A stretch of 64,000 bases of DNA from Bifidobacterium sp. ESL0732 (lineage in GTDB: Bacteria > Actinomycetota > Actinomycetes > Actinomycetales > Bifidobacteriaceae), in assembly GCF_029395535.1 (NCBI RefSeq), contig NZ_CP113920.1, positions 682,001-746,000 on the forward strand, written 5' to 3'. The notes beneath the pieces are model-generated. The model worked only from the letters and a program-made list of their open reading frames with translations, had not been told where the DNA came from and made no database searches. Both the position numbers and the translations under genes were made by a program. Positions 8,942 through 16,903 of the stretch are shown here, piece after piece. Each line of letters starts with the position of its first letter. Position 1 is the first letter of the stretch.

Positions 8942-9322
8942 ATGAGAATTAAGGACATCGATCATTTCGTACTGACCGTGGCAAGTATTCCCCGAACGGT
9001 GGAGTTCTACACGACGGTGCTGGGTATGCGGGAGCGGACATTTGACTCGGGGCGGACGGCGTTGCTGTTTGGCTCCCATAAGATTAATCTTCATGAGGTC
9101 GGCCATGAGATTGATCCCAAGGCCGGTGTGCCGACCCCGGGCAGCGCTGATCTGTGCCTGCTGGTTGAGGGGGATTTGACGCAGATTGTTCGTGAGTTGC
9201 GCCAGCGGCGTGTGTCGATAGTGCTGGGGCCTGTGAATCGCACCGGCGCGAGAGGTCCGATACGTAGCATCTATATCCGTGACCCGGATGCCAACCTCAT
9301 CGAACTGAGTGTTTATCGCTGA
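8942..9322 (+). CDS. VOC (glyoxalase/bleomycin resistance/dioxygenase) family protein
   Basis: 126 residues, a single-module VOC protein with two beta-alpha-beta-beta-beta units. The start motif IKDIDHFVLTVASIPRTVEFYTT and the end motif YIRDPDANLIELSVY are classical, giving likely metal-ligand positions His8 and the final Glu. Members include metalloenzymes and binding proteins; the substrate is not predictable. The upstream frame is open to 8873, but TAGGAGG at 8929-8935 lies seven bases before the ATG at 8942 and fixes this start. A weak GTGCCGG/CCGGCAC hairpin follows at 9326-9359 without a T-run. Confidence 0.88.
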   Translation: MRIKDIDHFVLTVASIPRTVEFYTTVLGMRERTFDSGRTALLFGSHKINLHEVGHEIDPKAGVPTPGSADLCLLVEGDLTQIVRELRQRRVSIVLGPVNRTGARGPIRSIYIRDPDANLIELSVYR

Positions 9323-9495
9323 CGTGTGCCGGCATCCGATTCGATTCGAATACCGGCACATGGCCCAAAAATGGAAGACATGTAGCCAAAACGTACTGGC
9401 AAATTGAGTTGAAGCTTCCATCGGAATAACCTAGCGATAACAATTTTTGCGAAATGACTCAATGAAGAGTAGATCCAACTCATAAAGAGATTATT

Positions 9496-9762
9496 ATGAG
9501 CACATCTGCAGCACGTACGCGCATTCAAATCAGCACCAAGAAGACACTTAAGGAGCAGGTGGAGAAGCTGTTCGATTCATTGGGCATCGATTTGGGCACG
9601 GCGGTCAATCTTTTTCTCGCTCAGTTTGTGAAGGATGGAGGGCTGCCGTTCCGTCCGACTTCGATTTCACCGTTTGAAAGCTCGGTGTTGAAAGCCGCTC
9701 GGGAAGAGCCGGTTCATGTGGAGATCACGAATGAGATGGAGGAAATCATCGACCATGTTTGA
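9496..9762 (+). CDS. RelB/DinJ-family antitoxin
   Basis: 88 residues. The N-terminal half shows the ribbon-helix-helix DNA-binding pattern of the DinJ family (ARTRIQISTKKTLKEQVEKL, then SLGIDLGTAVNLFLAQFVKDGGLPF), so it should bind its own promoter and, normally, a YafQ-type mRNA interferase through its C-terminus. An AAAGAGA site precedes the ATG. The stop TGA at 9760-9762 overlaps the ATG of the following toxin reading frame by one base, the usual operon arrangement. That toxin is broken, so this antitoxin appears to be an orphan unless it acts on a toxin elsewhere. Confidence 0.9.
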   Translation: MSTSAARTRIQISTKKTLKEQVEKLFDSLGIDLGTAVNLFLAQFVKDGGLPFRPTSISPFESSVLKAAREEPVHVEITNEMEEIIDHV

Positions 9763-10042
9763 TGTTCTTTGACGTATCCTATGAACCCTCGTTTCTGCGT
9801 GTCATGCGTAGGCTTAAACGCAAGCATTATGACATAGCGAAACTGAACCGTGCGTTGGACGCTTTGTAAACGCTGGATACAAACGTGCTGAGGACGAGAT
9901 ATCGCGATCATGCCTTGAAAGGCAACTTCAAGGCGTTCCGTGAGTTGTACGTTGAAAGCGATTAACTGCTCGTCTATCAAATCGTCAACAATACGTTGAC
10001 GTTTATCCTCACCAGACCGGCAGCCACGAAGACGTGCTGTAA
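9762..10042 (+). pseudogene. Degraded YafQ-family toxin (mRNA interferase)
   Basis: Reading from the ATG at 9762 gives MFFDVSYEPSFLRVMRRLKR, then stops at TAA 9867-9869. The same frame continues TLDTNVLRTRYRDHALKGNF, which is the conserved YafQ core (RDHxLxG), and stops again at TAA 9963-9965 exactly where the family has a Trp or similar residue (ESD*LLVYQI). The frame continues NNTLTFILTRP; a one-base shift then restores the family ending TGSHEDVL and a stop at 10040-10042. Two nonsense changes and one single-base deletion therefore inactivate a gene that is otherwise recognisable end to end. It follows the intact antitoxin with a one-base overlap. Confidence 0.9.
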
Positions 10043-10228
10043 ATGTGATTGAAACTAACGGCGGAATATTAATGTATTGTTCCCTGTCGGTAGAAATCGT
10101 CGTTATATCAATGTTATCCGGATTCATTTCGAAGGACATTTCCTCTTTGTATTGGCTTATTTGGCCGATGCCCAATGGTTGAGTGTCTTTACCTTTTGCG
10201 CGGTCAAGTCTCACTCATGCCTCTCCTC
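10043..10228. other. Non-coding stretch after the toxin remnant
   Basis: No supported gene. A minus-strand open frame (9714-10214) covers it but mostly mirrors the toxin remnant and has no family resemblance. Confidence 0.5.
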
Positions 10229-10261
10229 GTATTGACTTCGAGCGCTTGAAGTCAATACAGT
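10229..10261 (+). promoter_or_regulatory. MerR-type operator and promoter
   Basis: GTATTGACTTC (10229-10239) and GAAGTCAATAC (10248-10258) form a perfect 11-bp inverted repeat with an 8-bp spacer. A TTGACT -35 box (10232-10237) lies in the left arm and TACAGT (10256-10261) can be the -10, with an 18-bp spacing. A long spacer filled by a dyad is the hallmark of promoters activated by MerR-family regulators. It faces the carboxymuconolactone-decarboxylase-like gene. No merR gene is next to it. Confidence 0.8.
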
Positions 10262-10312
10262 GAAATTGAACGTCGCAACAGCGGCGGTGATCAACGCAGA
10301 GAGGGCTTGGAA

Positions 10313-10630
10313 ATGGCAATCAAACAGACGGCGGGACATGATCAGTTGGGCGACTTTGCCCCGCAATTCGCGCATTTCAACGACGACGTGCTTTTTGGTG
10401 AGGTGTGGGCCGACGAGGATAGCCTTTCGGCGCACGACCGTTCGATGATCACCATCGCGGCGATCATTGCGATGGGTGCGACCGAGCAGCTCGATGCACA
10501 TCTGAACATGGGCAAGGCCAATGGCATCACCGCCGATGAGATAGCCGCCGAAATCACGCATCTGGCCTTCTACGTCGGCTGGCCCAAGGCCTGGTCCGCG
10601 TTCAACCGCGCCAAGCAAGTCTGGAAGTAA
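10313..10630 (+). CDS. Carboxymuconolactone decarboxylase (AhpD-like) family protein
   Basis: 105 residues, all-helical CMD fold. The core LSAHDRSMITIAAIIAMGATEQLDAHLNMGKANGITADEIAAEITHLAFYVGWPKAWSA matches the family around residues 38-97. The CxxC pair of AhpD peroxidase reductases is absent, so it belongs to the gamma-CMD-like group without redox cysteines. GAGAGG eight bases before the ATG at 10313 supports this start; a TTG two codons upstream is possible. Related genes in Gram-positives are often under MerR-family control together with aldo/keto reductases, and a MerR-type operator lies 52 bases upstream. A response to electrophiles or oxidants is an inference. Confidence 0.88.
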   Translation: MAIKQTAGHDQLGDFAPQFAHFNDDVLFGEVWADEDSLSAHDRSMITIAAIIAMGATEQLDAHLNMGKANGITADEIAAEITHLAFYVGWPKAWSAFNRAKQVWK

Positions 10631-10684
10631 TATATTTGGTGTGATCGTCATGCCCATTCGTCGCCGGATATTAGGATGGTGTGC

Positions 10685-11305
10685 ATGTGCGGATCGATGC
10701 CAGAGAAGAGAGCGACGGACGTGGTGCTGGGGCTCGACGGGGTGCTCGTCCAGTGGGATGGACGACGGCCGATCACTGGGCAATACCCCAAAGGCATCGC
10801 CGACATGATGTACGACCCGCGCGACGAGTGGGGCATGGAGTTCTACTTGGCGATGCTGGAAAGCGGATGGAGCGAGGAGCGGGTGCTTGCTTCCTACGAA
10901 TCGCACCATGGCCCGGCCATCGCTTGGGTGCTCAAGATGTACTTGGACCACGAAGAGGACGGATTTGTCTGTATGCAGCCGGGGATGTCCGGGTTGCTGT
11001 TCGATCTTGACGGCGCCGGAATCGGGCTATGGGGATTGGCGAACACAACGAGAAAGCATCTTCGCTTGGCCCAGCGGCGTTTTGGCGAACTTGCCGTATT
11101 GCGCGATTTCATGGTTTCATCCGAGCAGCAGTTGCGTTTGCCTGATCCGGTTCTGGTCCGGCGCGCCGTCGAGCATTTCGGTCTCGACTCAGCGACAACG
11201 CTGTTTGTCAATGAAGATGCGAGAATTGTCGGCAATCTGAATAATCTGGGTTTCCGGGCAATGGCTTTCAGCGATGCTGATAGTCTACGAAGCGAATTGT
11301 TCTGA
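10685..11305 (+). CDS. HAD-superfamily protein lacking key catalytic residues
   Basis: About 206 residues with the layout of a subfamily I haloacid-dehalogenase hydrolase: motif I region VVLGLDGVLVQWD near the N-terminus, an all-helical cap, motif II region WGLANTTRKH, motif III region RLPDPVLVRRA, and motif IV region LFVNEDARIVGNLNNLGFRA. The nucleophile Asp of motif I (normally DxDGV) is replaced by Gly, and the motif III Lys by Leu, while second Asp and motif IV Asp remain. It is therefore probably not a phosphatase. The frame also opens at 10676, but AGGA at 10674-10677 fits the ATG at 10685 better; MPEK at 10697 is a further choice. It ends convergent to the response regulator. Confidence 0.75.
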   Translation: MCGSMPEKRATDVVLGLDGVLVQWDGRRPITGQYPKGIADMMYDPRDEWGMEFYLAMLESGWSEERVLASYESHHGPAIAWVLKMYLDHEEDGFVCMQPGMSGLLFDLDGAGIGLWGLANTTRKHLRLAQRRFGELAVLRDFMVSSEQQLRLPDPVLVRRAVEHFGLDSATTLFVNEDARIVGNLNNLGFRAMAFSDADSLRSELF

Positions 11306-11550
11306 GATTGGCCTGACATTGTCGCCGATGGCTCTCGACGGTGTTCGGTAGCGTCCGCACAGATGCGGAATCGACCATTGAAAGACGAACGGTCTGCAGG
11401 GATTATGGTTTATGGAAGCTAACCGAGGTGTCTAATCCGATCAAATATTTGTTGGATGGACTGGTCTTTTATTTTGGAAAATGCGGGAAACAAGTTGTCG
11501 GCAAAGGCAAATCCGCGAAGTCATTGATGTAATGCGTGTCGCGAAACGAC
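11306..11550. other. Convergent intergenic gap
   Basis: 245 bp between the HAD gene and the response regulator. No clear gene or terminator; a 63-codon frame at 11341-11532 has no SD and no family pattern. Confidence 0.4.
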
Positions 11551-12288
11551 TCACACGATCCGACGGTCGGCGGCCCAGCGGGTGAGTTCGGTGCGGTTGG
11601 AGAGCTGGAGCTTTTTCAGCACGGCGCTGACGTGGGTTTCGACCGTCTTGATCGAGATGAACAGTTCCGCCGCAATCTCCTTGTAGGTGTAGCCGCGTGC
11701 GATGAGGCGCATGACTTCCTGCTCACGGTGGGAGAGCTTGTCGAGTTCATCATCGTGCTCTGCGGCACCTGCCCCTTGGAAGGTCGAGAGCACGAAACCG
11801 GCCAGTTTCGGTGAGAAAACGGCATATCCTTCGTGAACCTGGATGATCGAGGAGATCAGGTCGCCGCCGCTGATGGTTTTGGTGACGTATCCGCGTGCGC
11901 CCGCGCGGATGACCGCGCCGACATCCTTCGGTGAATCGGAGACGGAAAGCGCGAGGAACGCCGAATCGGGGGAGAGCGGGTGCGATTTGAGCAGAATTTC
12001 CGCGCCGCCGCCGCCCTCGCCGCCGGGAACGTGGACGTCTAGCAATACTACGTCCGGCTTGGTGTCGGCAATCATTGCCACCGAACCTTCCACATCAGGT
12101 GCCTGCCCAACGATGGTGAAATGTGGGCTCAGCGTTGCAATGACGCCGGCGCGAAACATCTCGTGATCGTCAACCACGGCCACACGAATAGAGTGATGTC
12201 TGGTGCCCGATTCGTTGTCGTGTTGCGCGTTGGCGCCGTCCGCTTTGCTCCTGCCGCTCGTAGTCTGATTTGAATTGTTGCCGTTCAT
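11551..12288 (-). CDS. NarL/LuxR-family response regulator
   Basis: 245 residues. After a 30-residue hydrophilic N-terminus comes a receiver domain: acidic pair VVDDHEMFRAG, phosphoacceptor Asp in VVLLDVHVPGG, and Lys in GYVTKTI. The C-terminal LuxR helix-turn-helix reads LSHREQEVMRLIARGYTYKEIAAELFISIKTVETHVSAVLKKLQ. The Gly-rich GGEGGGGAEILL loop after the phosphosite is slightly longer than usual. The frame is open to 12330, but GAGGAAAG upstream of the ATG at 12288 (MNGNNSNQ) fixes the start. It lies 111 bp downstream of its kinase on the same strand, so they form a two-component system. Confidence 0.93.
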   Translation of the reverse strand: MNGNNSNQTTSGRSKADGANAQHDNESGTRHHSIRVAVVDDHEMFRAGVIATLSPHFTIVGQAPDVEGSVAMIADTKPDVVLLDVHVPGGEGGGGAEILLKSHPLSPDSAFLALSVSDSPKDVGAVIRAGARGYVTKTISGGDLISSIIQVHEGYAVFSPKLAGFVLSTFQGAGAAEHDDELDKLSHREQEVMRLIARGYTYKEIAAELFISIKTVETHVSAVLKKLQLSNRTELTRWAADRRIV

Positions 12289-12399
12289 GCTTTCCTCGTT
12301 GTCATCAATTCTATTTGGCGCTGCTGCCAATTACGTTCATTCATCTGTATTCCATGCTTCATCAGTTTATGAAGATGAACGATTTTCGAATTTTGCGGA

Positions 12400-13938
12400 T
12401 CATTGTTTGACTGTTTTCGTTTGCGCTGCTTCCGCCATTGTGTCATCAGCGCTGCCGTTTTCCTTCGGAATCGGCATGGTCATGTGAACTTCCGTGCCCC
12501 AGTTCGGCCGGGAGACGATCTTGACGTTGCCGCCGCGCCGTTCGATGCGGCCGATGATGGATTGGCGGATGCCGAGCCTGTCCGGGGGGATGGCGTCCTG
12601 ATCGAACCCGTCGCCATGGTCGCGTACGAAGACCTCGGCCTGTTCCGCCCCGACCTCGCAATAGACCGAAATCGGTTCCCCGCCATGCTGCACGGCGTTC
12701 AGCATCGCCTGTTCGCTGGCGTTGAGCAAGGCGTCGGTCTGGGCGCTGGGACGGGTGTCGCCGACGCTCACCACGTCGATTGGTTCGCCGAATTCGTCCT
12801 CGATATGCGCTGCGATCTCTTTCAGGCCCGAGCTCACCGAACGGTCGGAGGGAATGCGTTCCTGATAGAGCCACCGGCGCAGCTCGCGCTCCTGCTTGCG
12901 TGCCAAAGTGAAGACGGTTTTGGGCTCATCGCTGTGCAGCTGGATGAGGGCGAGCGTCTGTAGCACGCCGTCGTGCAGGTGGGCGGTCATGTCGGCGCGT
13001 TCCTCCTCGCGTTCCTTCAGTGCGTGCTCGTGGCTCAGTTCGTGGATGAACCGGTTGGCCAGCGGGATGATGGCCAGTGCGACTCCTACAAGCAGCGCTA
13101 CTCCGGCGATTGCAGCGGAAAATGGCAGGTGATGGCTGAATGTCTCGGAATCGGCGCAAACGAAATAGCCCAGAGCCATCAGTGCCACGCCGATAAGAAG
13201 ATAGCGTATCTGCCCGTCCTCGGCGTTGAAACGGATCCAGGCCACGCCGATGCCGCAAAGGGCCATGAAGATGCCGAAAGTGAGGTCACTTGGCAGCGGG
13301 CTGTTTTCTAGTATTACGGCCAACGCGATCAACACGATTCCGACAAGCGCGATAATTGAGGGTTTTGAAGCGTTCTTGAACGCTTGGGCGAGGTTTTCCG
13401 GGCCGTTGCCCGATTCGTCGCTTTCGACGCTGTCGGCATTGGATACGGCTGATGGTGATTGGGAAGACGATGAGAAACGTTGTGCTGTCTGTTGTAAGAT
13501 ATCGGCAGTATCGGTCGCATTGGGTGTGCTGAAACCGTCGAAAGCTTCGTTTTGTCCGTTTGCTGTATGGTCTACGTTCCCGTATGACAATGGCGCATGT
13601 TCGTTCTTCCACGCTGCTTCGCGCTGTTCGCGCTCGGCGGTAAGCGGGTCTCCAGCGGGAACGAACGCCCACAGGAAGATATAGGCCACGATACCGGCAC
13701 CGAACAGGAACGTCGCCGCGATGAACGCGAGGCGAATCCAGACCACCGGCACGCCCAGATGCAGGCTCAGCCCCCGGCATACTCCGCAGAAGATGCGTTT
13801 CTTTTTCGGTCGGAGCAGGGGCAGGCGCTGTTTCGGGGTCACGGGGAATCCGCCCACTGGAGCGTAACGATGCCATGAATTTGGCTGGCGGTGGGGTGCG
13901 CTCGATCCGGGAGACTGCGTTGGGTTCGATGGCTTCAT
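12400..13938 (-). CDS. PspC-domain sensor histidine kinase
   Basis: 512 residues. The order is: Pro-rich N-terminus, PspC domain (about 45-105, KKRIFCGVCRGLSLHLGVPVVWIRLAF), a variable Ser-rich linker, several membrane helices (about 185-300), dimerisation/phosphoacceptor helix with ADMTAHLHDGVLQTLALIQ where the His should be phosphorylated, and an HATPase domain with N-box ASEQAMLNAVQHGG, G1 DHGDGFD and G2 RLGIRQSI. This architecture is known in actinobacteria and belongs to the HisKA_3/NarX class pairing with LuxR regulators. The frame is open to 14073; the ATG at 13938 has a CACAAT box six bases upstream (13945-13950), as at pgm and the lipid kinase. Divergent from a second PspC gene, which may be its target and sensory partner. 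Confidence 0.92.
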   Translation of the reverse strand: MKPSNPTQSPGSSAPHRQPNSWHRYAPVGGFPVTPKQRLPLLRPKKKRIFCGVCRGLSLHLGVPVVWIRLAFIAATFLFGAGIVAYIFLWAFVPAGDPLTAEREQREAAWKNEHAPLSYGNVDHTANGQNEAFDGFSTPNATDTADILQQTAQRFSSSSQSPSAVSNADSVESDESGNGPENLAQAFKNASKPSIIALVGIVLIALAVILENSPLPSDLTFGIFMALCGIGVAWIRFNAEDGQIRYLLIGVALMALGYFVCADSETFSHHLPFSAAIAGVALLVGVALAIIPLANRFIHELSHEHALKEREEERADMTAHLHDGVLQTLALIQLHSDEPKTVFTLARKQERELRRWLYQERIPSDRSVSSGLKEIAAHIEDEFGEPIDVVSVGDTRPSAQTDALLNASEQAMLNAVQHGGEPISVYCEVGAEQAEVFVRDHGDGFDQDAIPPDRLGIRQSIIGRIERRGGNVKIVSRPNWGTEVHMTMPIPKENGSADDTMAEAAQTKTVKQ

Positions 13939-14050
13939 ACTTCCATTGTGCATGATTTTGCAAGGTTCAGGGTATCTTTTGGCAAAAATCAGGGTTAAAT
14001 CAGGGTGTTCCCTGACCCTTTTGAGCGTTTCGGAATGTTGTAATAGAACC

Positions 14051-16009
14051 ATGAGCAACAACATGTACGGCAACGGCTACCAACAGCCGAACAATATGAG
14101 CAATCCTGTGCCTCCTCGGCACGACAAGATCGACCGTTTCTTCGCGTGGATTCGTGGCAGCGGCCTGATGCGCGGTAACAACCGCTGGATCGCCGGGGTA
14201 TGCGACGGCATTGCGGTGCGGTATGGGCTGAGCCCCGTTTTCGTGCGTGCCGTAGTGGCTGCTTCCACGTTGGTCTTCGGCTTCGGTGCGGCCTTCTACG
14301 CGGCGGCGTGGGTGCTGTTGCCGGATTGTCGGGATGGCAGGATTTCCGGCGAGGAACTGGTGTACGGTCATTGGCAATGGTCACTGCTTGGCCCGATCAT
14401 CTTCATCCTGATTGCGGTCGTCTCGCCTGGGGTCGGTGTGCTGCTCGCCCTCATTGCCGTAGCGGTGCTGTTGATCATGATCAACAGTCTTGCCAACAAA
14501 GCGCAGCGTCAGCGCGGGGCGACGTTTGTCAATAACGGGCGGGAAACGCAATATCAAGGCCAGTATCAAGATCATTATCGAGGCCAATGGGAGCAGCCAT
14601 GGCAAGACCAATATCGTCAGCCGGGGCCGATGCCCTATAGCTCATCCGGCAACGTAAACCAGACTTTTAATGCGAATACGCAGCCCTCCCCATATGCACC
14701 ACAGCCTACCGACGAAAGCCAGAGCAACGCGCAGGCCCAATCCCAAGGAACCAACGAGGCGACGTTTCGCGAACCAGAAGGTATGAAGTCGGGCGACCGC
14801 TTTGACGATGCTGCTGATGCCAATACGTATCAGAACGATTCAAGTGTGAATCCGGATGATTTGCGAGGCGATGGTGATGATGGTGGTTCCTTGCGCCAGC
14901 CGACTTTGCCTTTTGCCAACGGCTCGTCGCAGGCCTATGCCGCCCCACCCACGTATATGGCCGAGTCGGTGAAATCCTATCGGGATAGCATCGTCCAGAA
15001 TGCCACGAAAACGTGGGGGCCGAGGCACGTGCGACGTAAGCCGGCCGGTTTTGTGGTCGTTTTGCTTGCGCTGGGCGGCATTCTGCTGTCGGGCGCGTTG
15101 GTTGCAATACAATGCTTCAGCAATGGCGGCTATATGGGCACGATTTTCCAATACGGGACGTTCTGGATCGGTGGGGTGCTGATAGCGCTCGGCGTACTCA
15201 CCGCCATACTCGGCTTGGCCGGGCGTCGGGCCGGAGGGTTGCACCCGATGGTCTGGATCGCCGCGTTCGTGGCGGTGGTCTTTCTTATCGGCGATATCGG
15301 ATATTCCGCGGTGCTGACCGGTTCGGAGCAGCAAAGCCAGGGCTATCACCAGATTGATGTCAGTGGTTTCAAAGCCATCGATGCCAGTAATGACCGGCAG
15401 TTTAAAAAACTTGCGGAAGGGACTGCGATTAAAGGCCACCGGCTTGACGACGATGCGGTGAACATCGACTTCAGCGATTACGCCAAAACGCACGGCAAGC
15501 ACGAGGTCACGCTGAGAGACGGCAGCACCGTTCAGTCCGGTTGCCCGACCGGGACCATTCGCCTGACCGACAGACAGACGACGGTTTTCGTCACTCTGCC
15601 CGCCGGCTGCTCCTACGAGCTCAGCCATGAATCCGACGCAAAAGTCGATGGCAGTGTGCTCGGTGTCGATACGGATGACGGCGAAATCATCATCAACGGA
15701 GTATATGCAGGAAGCGAAATCGGCACAAGGTCGTTGGGTAGCGGCTATGTTGCCATCGGCCGCAATATGCAGGTCGGCATCGGTGGCATGAGCTATCAGC
15801 GCATCGGTTACGGCAGCGGCTATGGCAACGATCAGGACTACCAATGGTTCGCCCTCAACAAGAAAATGCCGAAGAACGGGCCGGAACTCATCATCGATGC
15901 TCCCTATATCGTCGAGGGGCGCGTCACGGTGCAGTATCCCGCCGAAAGCACGGTGCCGAGCTATGCGCAATTTGCCAAAGGCAAGACCGAAGGAGCGTGG
16001 AGACGATGA
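14051..16009 (+). CDS. PspC-domain multi-pass membrane protein
   Basis: 652 residues. PspC domain at about 30-95 (MRGNNRWIAGVCDGIAVRYGLSPVFVRAVVAASTLVFGFGAAFYAAAWVLLPD), two more helices, a Gln/Tyr/Pro-rich low-complexity linker (about 160-300), a helical bundle at about 330-420, and a C-terminal ~220-residue extracellular-looking beta-rich domain with many Gly, resembling LiaF-type envelope-stress proteins. The start at 14051 (MSNNMYGNGY) is chosen because the longer frame from 13946 lacks similarity; it has no SD. Its stop overlaps the start of the next gene by ATGA. It faces the PspC kinase across 112 bp. I infer a role in sensing or resisting cell-envelope stress. Confidence 0.85.
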   Translation: MSNNMYGNGYQQPNNMSNPVPPRHDKIDRFFAWIRGSGLMRGNNRWIAGVCDGIAVRYGLSPVFVRAVVAASTLVFGFGAAFYAAAWVLLPDCRDGRISGEELVYGHWQWSLLGPIIFILIAVVSPGVGVLLALIAVAVLLIMINSLANKAQRQRGATFVNNGRETQYQGQYQDHYRGQWEQPWQDQYRQPGPMPYSSSGNVNQTFNANTQPSPYAPQPTDESQSNAQAQSQGTNEATFREPEGMKSGDRFDDAADANTYQNDSSVNPDDLRGDGDDGGSLRQPTLPFANGSSQAYAAPPTYMAESVKSYRDSIVQNATKTWGPRHVRRKPAGFVVVLLALGGILLSGALVAIQCFSNGGYMGTIFQYGTFWIGGVLIALGVLTAILGLAGRRAGGLHPMVWIAAFVAVVFLIGDIGYSAVLTGSEQQSQGYHQIDVSGFKAIDASNDRQFKKLAEGTAIKGHRLDDDAVNIDFSDYAKTHGKHEVTLRDGSTVQSGCPTGTIRLTDRQTTVFVTLPAGCSYELSHESDAKVDGSVLGVDTDDGEIIINGVYAGSEIGTRSLGSGYVAIGRNMQVGIGGMSYQRIGYGSGYGNDQDYQWFALNKKMPKNGPELIIDAPYIVEGRVTVQYPAESTVPSYAQFAKGKTEGAWRR

Positions 16010-16746
16010 CGATGACCGGCGAATCGAATGCGAACGAGGAGAACGATATGACGGATTCTGCAACCGAGAACGATATTACTGAGACTGTCGCTATGCCTGC
16101 CCAGAATGCCAGCGCTGACGCTGCTGCCGCCGATACAGAAGTCATGCCGAATCAGAGGGCTGATAATGACGTGACAGAGGCCATCCCGGCTTCGGTCAAT
16201 AGTCTCGATATGGCTGAAGCTGAAGATGATAATCACACAAACAGGGATAATCCTGCAAATGATGCGTCGACGGAAGCGGAAACTGAAACCGTAGACGAAA
16301 CCGGGGCTGGCAGCGAGACCGGAACGAAAACATGGACAGAAGCCGGAACGCAATCCGATGATGCTACGGCTCAGATGCCACGACAGAACGGATATGCGCC
16401 GCCGTCGAACTTCGCGGATGGTAGCTCCGCTCCATCCGGCGCCTACGTGCGTGTGCCGCGCGATGTGCCGCAGCAGATGCCGAAGCCGCAGCCGCCCGCC
16501 GGGCCCAGCAAGGCGACCATTGTGTTCAGCCTGCTGCCGCTGTTCCTGGGAGCGCTGATGCTGATTGCCGGCTCGGCGTTTCCGATGGTCTTCGCGCCGA
16601 TACCCGGGGGCGTCGATGTGCGCTCGCTGATCGCCATCGGCATCGTTGCACTGGGCGGGTTGCTGATTGCGCTGGCGGTGCTGCTCGGCTTGGCATCGCT
16701 GATTCACCAAGGTGCGGCAAAGTGGAGGGCCAGAAGGCGGCGATAA
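16006..16746 (+). CDS. Membrane protein translationally coupled to the PspC gene
   Basis: 246 residues, not assigned to a family. The first ~150 residues are acidic and rich in Thr, Glu, Asp and Ala (predicted disordered), followed by a Pro-rich stretch (PQQMPKPQPPAGPSK) and two or three membrane helices near the C-terminus (ATIVFSLLPLFLGALMLIAG, then SLIAIGIVALGGLLIALAVL). The ATG at 16006 overlaps the PspC stop as ATGA, with GGAG sites 5-12 bases upstream, so translation is coupled. The tail orientation would place the long acidic region on one side of the membrane. The tight coupling suggests that it works with the PspC protein. A terminator follows. Confidence 0.75.
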   Translation: MTMTGESNANEENDMTDSATENDITETVAMPAQNASADAAAADTEVMPNQRADNDVTEAIPASVNSLDMAEAEDDNHTNRDNPANDASTEAETETVDETGAGSETGTKTWTEAGTQSDDATAQMPRQNGYAPPSNFADGSSAPSGAYVRVPRDVPQQMPKPQPPAGPSKATIVFSLLPLFLGALMLIAGSAFPMVFAPIPGGVDVRSLIAIGIVALGGLLIALAVLLGLASLIHQGAAKWRARRRR

Positions 16747-16776
16747 ACTGTTGTGAATCACTGTCGATATATCGAC

Positions 16777-16818
16777 AATGCCGGTGCGGCGAGGGAGGAC
16801 GTTGCGCCGGCATTTTAT
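16777..16818 (+). terminator. Rho-independent terminator of the PspC operon
   Basis: AATGCCGG (16777-16784) pairs with CCGGCATT (16807-16814), followed by TTAT. A small palindrome TCGATATATCGA precedes it. Confidence 0.75.
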
Positions 16819-16903
16819 GATTTGATATCACATTCGGCTAATAAGCAATAAGAACGCGGGTAATCATTGCTGCTCCGGTTTTCGGCGATTTTGTAAATAT
16901 GAG

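Noticed and set aside
9714..10214. 166-codon minus-strand frame
   Set aside because: Mostly the reverse of the toxin remnant; a fragment GIGQISQ faintly recalls a MerR start, but the following residues do not continue as MerR.
11341..11532. 63-codon frame between HAD and response regulator genes
   Set aside because: No SD, no similarity and convergent intergenic position.
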